From Pseudomonas salomonii (GTDB taxonomy: Bacteria; Pseudomonadota; Gammaproteobacteria; Pseudomonadales; Pseudomonadaceae), in assembly GCF_900107155.1 (NCBI RefSeq), contig NZ_FNOX01000002.1, positions 62,001-126,000 of the forward strand: a stretch of DNA of 64,000 nucleotides. Direction: 5' to 3'. The notes below the pieces were generated by a model. It ran no database searches. It saw only the letters and a program-made list of their open reading frames with translations, and had not been told where the DNA came from. The translations under genes and the position numbers were made by a program. Every line of letters begins with the position of its first letter. Position 1 is the stretch's first letter. Shown here in pieces: positions 33,315 to 43,355 of the stretch.

Positions 33315-36300
33315 TCAAAGTGTGGTGTTGAACAGGGCATACGGTTTGTTGTAGGGCACCGTCATAATAAAGTTTCCTTCGCTGAATTCGCTGATGTTGT
33401 ACTCCGGCACGCCTTTGGTAATGGCCACCGGATCAAGCGTGCCCGCCGTCTTCCCGCTGTTCAAGGAGACTTCTAACCCTTTTCGCATTGACGCTTCATC
33501 AGGAAAGGTTGCAATACCGAAGTTCGGATTAAAGAAAAACCATTCCTTCTGGTTGTTTTTATCGAGCGTGACGCCCGCGAGAAGCCCATGATTCTGGGTG
33601 CTGATCTTCAGGGACATGGGAGGGGTTGCGGTGCTTAACCGCTCAGCAATGTCGGTATACGGCACTTGGCTGACGCGTTGAGTACCGTGAAACTGCTCAC
33701 GGAGCACCTGATGCATTTGGTTCAGCTCTTTACGAAAGGCCTGAACCTTGGTGTCGTTAGCATTCCTGGCGGCTTTGAAAAAGTTATTGATGAAGGTGTC
33801 CCGCTGGTTGTTCAGAATGGCCAGCGCCATCATATTCACCAGGGCTGCACACTCACCATTGGACGCCAGGTCTGTTTGGCTGAGGTAAAAGTTCTGCGGC
33901 ATCATGGTGGCCTTGCCACCTTCGGCCAGTACTTCCGCTTCAAAAGTCTTGAAGCTCTCAAGACTTTGAATGGCCATGCGCCTTTCTATCTCTTTGGCCA
34001 ATGTGCCGATGGCTTCGGGATTCCCGACCTTGCTGACGGCCAGGCTTTTTATCTCCGAGACCCTCATGCTCGAGTGATAGCCCGGAATATCGTCGATAAC
34101 CCCGGAAAGACCTCGAGCGTAAGCGGCTGGATCGCTTTGTCGCGCTGCCTGTAAGGCTTGCCTGAACTGTTCTCCGGTTGCCTTTGGTACGGGAGCGATA
34201 TAAGTGGCCAGCCAATCTATGAAGTTGTTGTTTATTTCACCGTTGGCGGCGACGGTTGCAGGTTTGAAGTCTAGTAGCCCTGTACCGTAGGGCTGCTGCC
34301 TGATCGGATCAAAGGCATACCATTTTCCGTTTTGAAAGGCGGCACCGCTTTCAATGGTATGCCCGGCGATCTTGTAGGTACCTGTTGCCACAACGCCATG
34401 CTGTTTACTGGCCGCCTTGAGCAGGTCATAACTGCCGGCAGCTCCCTTGAGCATAGTGATGCCCCGAGCGCTTTTAGAGGCCAGAAACTTGACCCCTGTG
34501 CCTATGCCTCTCACCAAGTCGTCCATTCCGCTCAGTGGGTTGAACGCACTGATGGCCGCTGCACCGATGATGCGTGCTGCCCGCAAACCCTTCGAAACGG
34601 CCGTCACGGTCTTGATGCTGGTGGTAGCCACGCGCGCTGCCGTCGACGCGCCCAGCGTCACGAAACCGAAAGCATCCATTGCCAGGTCTAACCCGGCTTC
34701 CAGGTAGTCACCATTCCTGGCGTTAACGATCGCTGACCTGAGCGGGATGAAATTCAGGAAAAAGTCGGTCACCTTCCAATCGTTTTCTCTCTGCTGGTCG
34801 AAGCTGGTGAAACCTCTGGCCCGCTTGATCACATCCTGATTATCAAGATCGAGATGTTCGACAAAGGCATCGGCGAGGGCCTGCGTCCGAACGCTTGAGA
34901 AACTCGAAGGAACGGGTAATGGAATGCCGGCGGACTTGTCCTGGCTGAAGTCTGGCTTAGGATCCCTGGTCGGCGTGAACGGCTCTTTCCTGAAGATGTT
35001 GTTGGCATGGCGCTCACGCTGTTCGGTCAATACGCTAGCGGGCACCACGGTGATGGCGCCTTTACTCAGGTCGATCTCATAGACTTTATCGTCCGTCCCG
35101 CCTGTGACTTTTACCCACAATGTTTTACTGGTGTGTATCAGTTTATTTTTAGTTGGCGTGATGGGTATCTGGTAGGTTTTATCTTGATAAAACTCGAGCT
35201 TTCCATATTCGAAATTCTGCCTGTCAGCGAGCGGAAGGTCGGCCACCAGGGATTTGATCAACTTATCCACGCCTTGCTTGCGTGTGTCGATCGTCTGGGT
35301 TAATTGTGCGTTGAATGTCTTATTCACGTCGAAGGTGAGGGATTTGCCTTTAGTCGCTTGGAGAATGCGCGGGTCTTCAGTTTCCCATTTATAGGCGTGC
35401 AGCCCGCTCATCACGATATCCAACAGCGAGAACATACCCGCTGGCGCTCGATTCGGATCGTAAAGCGGCTGCGAGAGCGTTTGATTGGAGTCCTTGACCT
35501 TCAAGAGCTTTTCTTCAAGAGGCACCGTGTCGCCAAACCGCTCCTTTATCAAGGCTCGGGCCATTTGTTCGCGACTGGGAAATTCGGCGCCTACCTCGTT
35601 GGAACCTGCTACCCGCTGGGTTAATTGTCGGTTGAACTCGGTTCTGACCGTCTCAACGTCGTCATGGCTGTAATCACCCTCTGTTTTAAGGCTGATCACA
35701 TTATTGACAACGCCCCAATCGAGCAACGCCGCTTGCTGGGCCTGCGCGGTGACGGAAGGATCCTGCAACGTGGCGTTTTCAGCTGCGAGCATGACCTGGG
35801 CAAACGTCATGCTCGATACTTTTCCCGGCGTCTGGGCTTCAATAGCCGCCACTGCGATCGACAAGTTGACCCATGCCACGCTGCCGTAGGTGACATTGGC
35901 GGGGATGTCCTTGACCAGCAGCGCGGGTGCCTTTCTTGCCAATAGCAAGTAGGCACCCGTTTTGGCCATCTCGGGGGTGGTTTTGCCGCTGTCAATCAAG
36001 TGTTGGGTCAACCCCTCTTTTACAACCGAGAGTGGTTGCCCCCAATGCGCTCGCTGCGCCAGATCGAAGCCGGCCACCTTGTTTCGATGCGGTGCAGTGA
36101 CGGATTCCGGGTCCAGCAGCGCATTGATCGCGGCCAATGTGTAGTCATTCACACTGGTCTGTGTGGCGATTCCGTTCAATCGGGTCTGCAATGCCAGCCC
36201 GAACGCCTGTGCGCGAGGCGAACTGACGATGGCTTCCAGGGCTTTGGCGGGATCGTCTGACGCCTGACCCGTGAGCGGCTGGTTGCTGTTCAAATACTCC

Positions 36301-36899
36301 AGCACACCCTGGCTTGCGCCCAAATGAGGTGGGTTTGGATGGCGGTTGGCGTACTGAACAGCGGCGTTCTGCAGCGCGCGTTGCTCAGTGCCACTCAGGG
36401 GCTGCGGCCACGACAGGCCACCGCCAAAGTTGCCTAAAGGGTGTTCCTGAGCCCGGTTAAGGACCGCATGGGCAAGGCCGACCAGGCCAGTATGGGTGCT
36501 TGGCGCAGACAAACCCATCGACTGGATGTAGGTCTCCAGGGTAACGGTACTGCCAGCTTCTGACGGGTAGCCTGAATCGGGATGAATATCCATCGGTGTG
36601 GTTCGCAATGCCGTCAGGATTGCAGGCACAGTGGCGTCGATGCCCAGACGTGTGGCGATGTCACGCAGCTTTTGCCCTAAAGACTGCAAATTCTGTTTGC
36701 GTCCAAGTTCCGTTTTAAGGTCGCCTGACGGCGGGTGGGATGCAGGCGCGTGAGCCTGGGTTGATGCGGGCCGTGTTTGAGTGGTTGGATGGGTGTTTGC
36801 CGGCAAGGTGTTAATGGGGGCTGGGGCAGGTGCGGGAGTTTCGAGGACAAAAGGACTGGGGTTGTCTGCAATTGTGCGGGTAGGGGCGGTTATGCTCAT
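33315..36899 (-). CDS. Large toxin-like protein with C-terminal YopT/C58-like cysteine peptidase domain
   Basis: The 1194-aa protein has no Sec signal. Residues 1-60 are a disordered Pro/Thr/Ala-rich tail. About 60-700 is a helical region without recognised domains. About 711-825 is hydrophobic (FFLNFIPLRSAIVNARNGDY and AARIIGAAAISAF), like the translocation segment of large Pseudomonas toxins. About 1000-1190 has C1017 (NGECAALVNMM), H1104 (QNHGLLAGV) and the motif FFFNPNFG at 1121-1128. This order fits C58 (YopT/AvrPphB) peptidases, where the motif is FDPN; here Asp is Asn1124. The gene is visibly AT-richer than its neighbours (hand counts: 24 G+C of 60 at 33481-33540, 22 of 60 at 35161-35220). 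No secretion genes are adjacent. The export route and target are unknown. Confidence 0.7.
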   Translation of the reverse strand: MSITAPTRTIADNPSPFVLETPAPAPAPINTLPANTHPTTQTRPASTQAHAPASHPPSGDLKTELGRKQNLQSLGQKLRDIATRLGIDATVPAILTALRTTPMDIHPDSGYPSEAGSTVTLETYIQSMGLSAPSTHTGLVGLAHAVLNRAQEHPLGNFGGGLSWPQPLSGTEQRALQNAAVQYANRHPNPPHLGASQGVLEYLNSNQPLTGQASDDPAKALEAIVSSPRAQAFGLALQTRLNGIATQTSVNDYTLAAINALLDPESVTAPHRNKVAGFDLAQRAHWGQPLSVVKEGLTQHLIDSGKTTPEMAKTGAYLLLARKAPALLVKDIPANVTYGSVAWVNLSIAVAAIEAQTPGKVSSMTFAQVMLAAENATLQDPSVTAQAQQAALLDWGVVNNVISLKTEGDYSHDDVETVRTEFNRQLTQRVAGSNEVGAEFPSREQMARALIKERFGDTVPLEEKLLKVKDSNQTLSQPLYDPNRAPAGMFSLLDIVMSGLHAYKWETEDPRILQATKGKSLTFDVNKTFNAQLTQTIDTRKQGVDKLIKSLVADLPLADRQNFEYGKLEFYQDKTYQIPITPTKNKLIHTSKTLWVKVTGGTDDKVYEIDLSKGAITVVPASVLTEQRERHANNIFRKEPFTPTRDPKPDFSQDKSAGIPLPVPSSFSSVRTQALADAFVEHLDLDNQDVIKRARGFTSFDQQRENDWKVTDFFLNFIPLRSAIVNARNGDYLEAGLDLAMDAFGFVTLGASTAARVATTSIKTVTAVSKGLRAARIIGAAAISAFNPLSGMDDLVRGIGTGVKFLASKSARGITMLKGAAGSYDLLKAASKQHGVVATGTYKIAGHTIESGAAFQNGKWYAFDPIRQQPYGTGLLDFKPATVAANGEINNNFIDWLATYIAPVPKATGEQFRQALQAARQSDPAAYARGLSGVIDDIPGYHSSMRVSEIKSLAVSKVGNPEAIGTLAKEIERRMAIQSLESFKTFEAEVLAEGGKATMMPQNFYLSQTDLASNGECAALVNMMALAILNNQRDTFINNFFKAARNANDTKVQAFRKELNQMHQVLREQFHGTQRVSQVPYTDIAERLSTATPPMSLKISTQNHGLLAGVTLDKNNQKEWFFFNPNFGIATFPDEASMRKGLEVSLNSGKTAGTLDPVAITKGVPEYNISEFSEGNFIMTVPYNKPYALFNTTL

Positions 36900-37159
36900 T
36901 GGAGTTACCTTGGTGGGTCAAAAAAGACGCCTTCCAAAAGATCTTCCGTGTTCCTGAGGCGCTATCCTGAGTGCCGCCCCCCTTCACCTACGTTCCGCCG
37001 CATCTGTGTGCACGTGTGTATGTGGCCTGACGAAACCGGACAGGATTGGCGCGAAATTCAGTCGCGGCCTGTAGGCAAACGCTTCAAAACAACGCACAAA
37101 CATAGCCTTGGCCACTGCTATTCGGGCAAACTCCCCCTTTTTCCGCACTTGGCCAAGGC

Positions 37160-40100
37160 ATGCCCATGACTCCCGCGTCGTCCGTCGATGAAAAGAGCTT
37201 CCGTACCCTGCTGAGCCGAAATGTCGCGTTACCTTTGGGCGTCGGCGTGCTCAGCGCGGTGTTTTTCGTTTGCCTGATCACTTATTTGCTGTCGGTGATC
37301 CAGTGGGTGGAGCACACCGACCGGGTTATCAATAACCTCAATGAGTCGTCCAAGCTCACAGTGGACTTGGAAACCGGCCTGCGCGGTTTCCTGATCACCG
37401 GCGACGAGCATTTCCTCGACCCTTACGAAGTGGCCAAGCCGCGCATCATTGGTGACCTGCACAACCTGCAGGAGCTGGTGGCGGACAACCCGCAGCAGGT
37501 CGATCGCCTCAAGCGCCTGGAGTCGATGCAATACGAGTGGAACAAGTACGCCCAGTCGATGATCGACTTGCAGCGCAACGGCGGCGATTACCGCGGGGCG
37601 GTGAAGGCCGGACGCGGCAAGAGCCTGACCGACGCGATCCGCAATGAATACGTGGATGCAGTCGCGATGGAGCAGGCATTTCGCTTCAGCCGCAATGCCG
37701 ATGTGACCCGCACCACGATTATCAGCGTGACCTTGTACCTGGTTTTTGTACTCGGGTTGAGCGGGTTCCTGGCTTATATCGGAAGAAGAAATTTAGTAGT
37801 ACTTTCAGACAGTTACAGCGCAAACCTCGCGTCGCAACAGAAGATTGCCCGGCGCCTGGAGCAACAGGCCTGGCTGCGTAACGGCCAGACCGAACTGGCC
37901 GAACAGGTGCTCGGCCAACTGACCCTGAATATGCTGGGGCGCAATATCCTGCAGTTTTTTGCCCAATACATGGGGTCGGCGGTTGCAGCACTCTACGTGC
38001 GCGAAGAACACGGCGGCCTCAAGCGCGTGGCCACCTACGGGTTTTCCCGCGAGCAAGAGCAAAAAGAACAGGCGATCTACAGCGATGAGGGCATTGTCGG
38101 CCAGGCCGCCCAGCTGGATCGCCTGATTCGCCTGGACGATGTGCCGGTGGATTACTTCAAGGTCAGCTCCGGCCTGGGCGAAGGTTCGACCCGCAGTGTA
38201 TTGGTGGTGCCCACCAGTGATGATGACCGCGTCAATGGCGTGATCGAGCTGGGGTTCCTGCGCCCACTGGATGAACGTGACGTTGAGTTGCTGGAACTGA
38301 TTGCCGGCAATATCGGCACCTCCATCGAAGCCGCGCGCTATCGCCAGCGCCTGCAGGAAGTGCTGGCCGAGACCCAGCAGCTCAATGAAGAGCTGCAAGT
38401 GCAGCAGGAAGAGCTCAAGACCGCCAACGAAGAACTCGAAGAACAGTCGCGCATCCTCAAGGAGTCCCAGGCCCACCTGGAAACCCAACAGGCGGAGCTT
38501 GAGCAGACCAACGAGCAACTCGCTGAACAGACGCAAATCCTGTCCGATCAGCGCGATGCCATGGACCGCAAGAACGTCGAGCTGAACCAGGCCCAACTGG
38601 AGCTCGAAGACCGTGCCGACGAGCTGCAGCGCTCCAGCAAGTACAAGTCCGAGTTCCTTGCCAACATGTCCCATGAGCTGCGCACGCCGCTTAACAGCTC
38701 GTTGATTCTGGCCAAATTGCTGGCCGAGAACCCGCAGGAAAACCTCAGCGCCGAGCAGGTCAAGTTTGCCGAGTCGATCTATTCGGCGGGCAACGACCTG
38801 TTGAACCTGATCAACGATATTCTGGATATTTCCAAGGTCGAAGCCGGCAAGCTGGAAATGCGTCCGGAAAACTCCAGCGTGGCCCGCCTGGTCGATGGCC
38901 TGCGCGGGATGTTCGAGCCCTTGGCCGCCGATCGCAAGCTGGGTTTTCAGGTGGACATTCAAGCGGACGCGCCGCCGATGCTGTTCACCGACCGCCAGCG
39001 CCTGGAGCAGATCCTCAAAAATCTGCTGTCCAACGCGGTCAAGTTTACCGAGCAGGGCGATGTCAGCCTGTCGGTGTCCCGTGCGCCAGGGGAGGGCGTT
39101 GCCTTTACCGTGCGCGACTCGGGCATCGGCATCGCGCTGGACCAGCAGGAAAGCATCTTCGAAGCCTTCCGCCAGGCCGATGGCACCACCAACCGCCGTT
39201 ACGGCGGCACTGGCCTGGGCCTTTCGATCTCCCGTGACCTGGCGAGTTTGCTCGGCGGTTATATCAGCGTGACCAGCGAGCCGGGCAAGGGCAGCGTGTT
39301 CACCCTGGTACTGCCGGAACATTATGTAGAGCGTGAGGAGGGTGCCGCGCCGATCGAGGCGCCACGCCAGGCGGTGGCGGCGCCGGCGCCCAAGCCCATG
39401 GCGATTTCACCGCTGCCGGTGGCCGATGCCAAACAGATTCCGCGCTTTGCCGACGACCGCGACAAGGCACCGTTCGCCACGCGCTGCATCCTGGTGGTGG
39501 AAGACGAACCCAACTTTGCCCGCATCCTTTTCGACCTGGCCCACGAACTGGGCTATCACTGCCTGGTCGCCCACGGCGCAGACGAAGGCTACAGCCTGGC
39601 CGAGGAGTACATCCCGGATGCGATCCTGCTGGACATGCGCCTGCCTGACCATTCCGGCCTGACCGTGTTGCAACGCCTCAAGGAACACGCCAATACCCGC
39701 CACATTCCCGTGCACGTGATCTCCGTCGAAGACCGCGTCGAAGCCGCCATGCACATGGGCGCCATCGGTTATGCGGTGAAGCCGACCACCCGTGAAGAGC
39801 TCAAGGACGTGTTTGCGCGCCTGGAAGCCAAGCTGACCCAGAAGGTCAAGCGCGTGCTGCTGGTGGAGGACGATGACCTGCAGCGCGACAGCATTGCCCG
39901 CCTGATCGGCGACGATGACATCGAAATCACCGACGTCGGCTACGCCCAAGCGGCCCTGGACCTGCTGCGCACCAACATCTACGACTGTATGATCATCGAC
40001 TTGAAGCTGCCGGACATGCTCGGCAATGAGCTGCTCAAGCGCATGGCCACCGAAGATATCTGCTCGTTCCCGCCGGTGATCGTGTACACCGGGCGTAACC

Positions 40101-40663
40101 TGACCCGTGACGAAGAAGCCGAGCTGCGCAAGTATTCGCGCTCGATCATCATCAAAGGCGCACGCTCACCTGAACGCTTGCTGGACGAAGTGACGCTGTT
40201 TCTGCACAAAGTCGAATCCCAGCTGTCCCATGACCGCCAGAAGATGCTCAAGACCGCCCGCAGCCGCGACAAGGTCTTCGAGGGGCGCAAGATCCTGTTG
40301 GTCGACGACGATGTGCGTAACATCTTCGCCCTGACCAGTGCCCTGGAGCACAAAGGCGCGGTGGTGGTGATCGGGCGTAATGGCCATGAAGCCATCGACA
40401 AACTCAATGAAGTCGAGGACATCGACCTGGTGCTGATGGACGTGATGATGCCGGAGATGGACGGTTACGAGGCAACTGCCTTGATCCGCCAGGACCCGCG
40501 CTGGAAGAAACTGCCGATTATTGCGGTGACGGCCAAGGCCATGAAGGACGATCAGGAACGCTGCCTGGCGGCAGGCTCCAACGATTACCTGGCCAAGCCG
40601 ATCGACCTGGACCGGCTGTTCTCGCTGATTCGCGTATGGCTGCCGAAGATGGAACGCATTTAA
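37160..40663 (+). CDS. Hybrid sensor histidine kinase (CHASE3-GAF-HK-REC-REC-REC)
   Basis: The 1167-aa membrane kinase has TM1 at about 25-46, a periplasmic CHASE3 domain to about 182 (with ETGLRGFLITGDEHFLDPY), and TM2 at about 186-206. A HAMP-like linker and a GAF domain (about 245-395) follow, then a long coiled coil (about 396-495). The HisKA domain has H505 (MSHELRTPL). The ATPase has N boxes (LKNLLSNAVKF) and G boxes (DSGIGI, GGTGLGLSIS). Three receivers carry D825, D947 and D1094. It is the first gene of a five-gene plus-strand cluster; CheR begins within 20 bases of its stop. The Q/E-rich coiled coil resembles that of CheBR-linked kinases. Confidence 0.94.
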   Translation: MPMTPASSVDEKSFRTLLSRNVALPLGVGVLSAVFFVCLITYLLSVIQWVEHTDRVINNLNESSKLTVDLETGLRGFLITGDEHFLDPYEVAKPRIIGDLHNLQELVADNPQQVDRLKRLESMQYEWNKYAQSMIDLQRNGGDYRGAVKAGRGKSLTDAIRNEYVDAVAMEQAFRFSRNADVTRTTIISVTLYLVFVLGLSGFLAYIGRRNLVVLSDSYSANLASQQKIARRLEQQAWLRNGQTELAEQVLGQLTLNMLGRNILQFFAQYMGSAVAALYVREEHGGLKRVATYGFSREQEQKEQAIYSDEGIVGQAAQLDRLIRLDDVPVDYFKVSSGLGEGSTRSVLVVPTSDDDRVNGVIELGFLRPLDERDVELLELIAGNIGTSIEAARYRQRLQEVLAETQQLNEELQVQQEELKTANEELEEQSRILKESQAHLETQQAELEQTNEQLAEQTQILSDQRDAMDRKNVELNQAQLELEDRADELQRSSKYKSEFLANMSHELRTPLNSSLILAKLLAENPQENLSAEQVKFAESIYSAGNDLLNLINDILDISKVEAGKLEMRPENSSVARLVDGLRGMFEPLAADRKLGFQVDIQADAPPMLFTDRQRLEQILKNLLSNAVKFTEQGDVSLSVSRAPGEGVAFTVRDSGIGIALDQQESIFEAFRQADGTTNRRYGGTGLGLSISRDLASLLGGYISVTSEPGKGSVFTLVLPEHYVEREEGAAPIEAPRQAVAAPAPKPMAISPLPVADAKQIPRFADDRDKAPFATRCILVVEDEPNFARILFDLAHELGYHCLVAHGADEGYSLAEEYIPDAILLDMRLPDHSGLTVLQRLKEHANTRHIPVHVISVEDRVEAAMHMGAIGYAVKPTTREELKDVFARLEAKLTQKVKRVLLVEDDDLQRDSIARLIGDDDIEITDVGYAQAALDLLRTNIYDCMIIDLKLPDMLGNELLKRMATEDICSFPPVIVYTGRNLTRDEEAELRKYSRSIIIKGARSPERLLDEVTLFLHKVESQLSHDRQKMLKTARSRDKVFEGRKILLVDDDVRNIFALTSALEHKGAVVVIGRNGHEAIDKLNEVEDIDLVLMDVMMPEMDGYEATALIRQDPRWKKLPIIAVTAKAMKDDQERCLAAGSNDYLAKPIDLDRLFSLIRVWLPKMERI

Positions 40664-40678
40664 GTGGAGCACGTTTTC

Positions 40679-41494
40679 TTGGAAAAAAGCAGCGACATTG
40701 AGCTGCGCCTGCTGATTGAGGCGATTTACCTCAAGTACAGCTACGACTTTCGCGACTATTCCGGCGCGTCCGTCAAGCGCCGCGTGGCCCACGCACTGCG
40801 CCAGTTCGATTGCGCGACCATTTCTGCGCTGCAGGAGCGGGTGTTGCATGATCCGACGGCCTTTATGCAGTTGCTGCAGTTTCTGACGATCCCGGTAAGC
40901 GAGATGTTTCGCGACCCGTCGCACTTTCTGGCGATTCGCCGGGAAGTGGTGCCGCTGCTCAAGACCTACCCCTCGATCAAAATCTGGATCGCCGGGTGCA
41001 GCACGGGCGAGGAGGTGTACTCCATGGCAATCCTGCTGCGCGAAGAGGGCTTGCTCGACCGCACCATCATTTATGCCACCGACATTAATCCGGCGTCCCT
41101 GGACAAAGCCAAGCAAGGGATTTTTTCCCTGGAGAACGTGCGTGCCTACACCGCCAATTATCAGCAGGCGGGCGGCCAACGTTCATTTGCCGACTACTAC
41201 ACAGCGGCTTACGATTACGCGATCTTCGACAAGACGCTGCGCGAGAACGTGACCTTTGCCGATCACAGCCTGGCAACCGACAGCGTCTTTTCAGAAACTC
41301 AATTAATTTCATGTCGCAACGTATTGATTTATTTCAATAAAAAGTTGCAGGATCGAGCGTTCGGGTTGTTTCATGAGTCGCTGTGCCATCGCGGCTTTCT
41401 GGTGCTGGGCAGTAAGGAAACCCTGGATTTCTCCGCCTACAGCAAGCAATTCGAACCCTTGGTCAAACAGGAACGGATCTACCGAAAATCATGA
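40679..41494 (+). CDS. CheR-type protein-glutamate methyltransferase
   Basis: The ~271-aa SAM-dependent methyltransferase has an N-terminal helical domain (IYLKYSYDFRDYSGASVKRRV) and the SAM motif WIAGCSTGEEVYSMAILL, followed by YATDINPASLDKAKQG and LISCRNVLIYFN. The start is taken as TTG at 40679, eight bases after GGAG. A GTG at 40664 directly behind the kinase stop would add five residues. No methyl-accepting receptor is nearby, so its substrate may be the kinase in front of it. Its 3-prime end overlaps CheB by four bases. Confidence 0.9.
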   Translation: MEKSSDIELRLLIEAIYLKYSYDFRDYSGASVKRRVAHALRQFDCATISALQERVLHDPTAFMQLLQFLTIPVSEMFRDPSHFLAIRREVVPLLKTYPSIKIWIAGCSTGEEVYSMAILLREEGLLDRTIIYATDINPASLDKAKQGIFSLENVRAYTANYQQAGGQRSFADYYTAAYDYAIFDKTLRENVTFADHSLATDSVFSETQLISCRNVLIYFNKKLQDRAFGLFHESLCHRGFLVLGSKETLDFSAYSKQFEPLVKQERIYRKS

Positions 41495-42090
41495 GCGACG
41501 CCGCAACTAACCCGCCACGCGGGATTGAAGCCATCGTCGTCGGCGCCTCCGCCGGCGGTGTTGAGGCGTTGCTGACGATTTTTGGTACGTTGCCTGACAC
41601 CTTCGGCTTACCGATCATCGCCGTGCTGCACCTGCCGGACGAGCGTCGCAGCCAATTGGCCGAAGTTTTTGCGCGGCGCCTGAGCATTCCGGTGCAAGAA
41701 GCACGCGACAAGGAAACGATCGCGCCAGGCACCCTGTATTTCGCCGGCCCCGGCTATCACCTGTCGGTAGAAAGCGACCGCAGCCTGTCGATGAGCCAGG
41801 AAGACCGCGTGCATCATTCGCGGCCGGCCATCGATTACCTGTTTGCCTCGGCTGCCGACACCTACGGCAACAGCCTGCTGGCGATTCTGCTGACCGGCGC
41901 CAACCAGGATGGCGCGCGTGGCCTTGCCCACGTCAAAGACTCGGGTGGCACCACCATCGTCCAAGAGCCCACAGAAGCGCGTATCGCCGTGATGCCCCTG
42001 GCGGCGCTGGCCTTGCACACACCTGATCATATTCTCACCTTGAGCCAGATTGGTTCACTGCTGGCTTCCCTGGAATCTTCCCCATGTTAA
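41491..42090 (+). CDS. CheB-type methylesterase without receiver domain
   Basis: The 199-aa protein is only the methylesterase domain. The catalytic triad is S20 (VVGASAGGVEAL), H47 (AVLHLPD) and D140 (TGANQDGARG). Classical CheB carries an N-terminal receiver that controls it; here that part is absent, so control must come from elsewhere, perhaps the following REC proteins. It overlaps CheR by four bases and the next kinase gene by seven, indicating tight translational coupling. Confidence 0.92.
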   Translation: MSDAATNPPRGIEAIVVGASAGGVEALLTIFGTLPDTFGLPIIAVLHLPDERRSQLAEVFARRLSIPVQEARDKETIAPGTLYFAGPGYHLSVESDRSLSMSQEDRVHHSRPAIDYLFASAADTYGNSLLAILLTGANQDGARGLAHVKDSGGTTIVQEPTEARIAVMPLAALALHTPDHILTLSQIGSLLASLESSPC

Positions 42091-43277
42091 GTACTGTCCA
42101 GGCCAAACTGCTGATCGTCGACGATCTGCCGGAAAACCTGCTGGCCCTTGAAGCGCTGATCAAGCGCGAAGATCGCCAGGTCTTCAAGGCATTGAGCGCT
42201 GACGAGGCCTTGTCACTGTTGCTCGAGCATGAGTTCGCCATGGCGATTCTCGATGTGCAGATGCCCGGCATGAACGGTTTCGAGCTGGCCGAACTGATGC
42301 GCGGCACCGAAAAGACCAAGAACATCCCGATTGTGTTCGTCAGCGCCGCCGGCCGCGAACTCAACTATGCCTTCAAAGGCTATGAAAGCGGCGCAGTGGA
42401 TTTTTTGCACAAGCCGCTGGACATCCACGCGGTGAAGAGCAAGGTCAATGTGTTCGTCGACCTGTACCGCCAGAGCAAGGCGATGAAACAGCAAGTCGAA
42501 GCCCTGGAGCGCAGCCGCCGCGAGCAGGAGCTGCTGCTGACGCGCCTGCAGGCCACCCAGGCCGAGCTTGAGCAGGCCGTGCGCATGCGTGACGACTTCA
42601 TGTCGATCGTTGCCCACGAAGTGCGCACACCGCTTAACGGGCTGATCCTCGAGACCCAGTTGCGCAAGATGCACCTGGCACGGGATAACGCCGCCGCGTT
42701 CACCCTGGACAAGATGCACGCCATGGTCGACCGCGACGAGCGCCAGATCCAGAGCCTGATCCGCCTGATCGAAGACATGCTCGACGTGTCGCGCATCCGC
42801 ACCGGCAAACTGTCGATTCGTCCGGCGCGCTTCGACCTGGCGCAACTGGTGCGCAACCTGGTGAAAAACTTCGAGCCGCAAGTGGCATCCGCCGGTTCTT
42901 CGATGCACTTGGTGGCCGATGAACCGGTGGAGGGCAATTGGGATGAGTTCCGTATTGAACAAGTGGTCACCAACCTGTTGACCAACGCCCTGCGTTACGG
43001 TGCCAAAAGCCCGGTGGATGTGCGTGTGTACACCGAACACGGTGAGGCGCGCGTCGAGGTGCGTGACCGTGGCATCGGCATCAGCGCAGACAACCAGAAG
43101 CGTATTTTCCAGCAATTTGAACGCGTTTCGGCCAGCCACGTCGCGGCCGGTCTGGGCCTGGGGCTGTTTATTTCCGAGCAGATCGTGACGGCCCATGGCG
43201 GCACCATCGAGGTCGAGAGCCAGATAGGCGAGGGCGCGCTGTTCCGGGTGTGCCTGCCACTTGGAGAGCCGCAATGA
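42084..43277 (+). CDS. REC-histidine kinase (response regulator fused to kinase)
   Basis: The 397-aa cytoplasmic protein has an N-terminal receiver (DD at 13-14, D57 in AILDVQMPGMNG, K110 in FLHKPLD), a coiled coil (about 125-165), HisKA with H178 (IVAHEVRTPLNG), and a HATPase domain (QVVTNLLTNALRYG, DRGIGIS, GLGLGLFISEQ). Such proteins pass phosphate from an upstream kinase and may phosphorylate the small receiver encoded next. The ATG overlaps the CheB gene. Confidence 0.93.
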   Translation: MLSTVQAKLLIVDDLPENLLALEALIKREDRQVFKALSADEALSLLLEHEFAMAILDVQMPGMNGFELAELMRGTEKTKNIPIVFVSAAGRELNYAFKGYESGAVDFLHKPLDIHAVKSKVNVFVDLYRQSKAMKQQVEALERSRREQELLLTRLQATQAELEQAVRMRDDFMSIVAHEVRTPLNGLILETQLRKMHLARDNAAAFTLDKMHAMVDRDERQIQSLIRLIEDMLDVSRIRTGKLSIRPARFDLAQLVRNLVKNFEPQVASAGSSMHLVADEPVEGNWDEFRIEQVVTNLLTNALRYGAKSPVDVRVYTEHGEARVEVRDRGIGISADNQKRIFQQFERVSASHVAAGLGLGLFISEQIVTAHGGTIEVESQIGEGALFRVCLPLGEPQ

Positions 43278-43355
43278 AATCAATCGTCAGCTCGACGCAA
43301 CCTCTGCGTGACCCCATGGTCGTACTTGCAGCAACTGACCGGACAAAGGCTTCCC

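Noticed and set aside
36900-36960. Possible hrp-box (GGAACC-N15/16-CCACNNA) before the toxin-like gene
   Set aside because: CCACCAA is present, but the only GGAA-type half is GGAAGG at 13 bases, so both sequence and spacing are wrong. Type III control is not supported.
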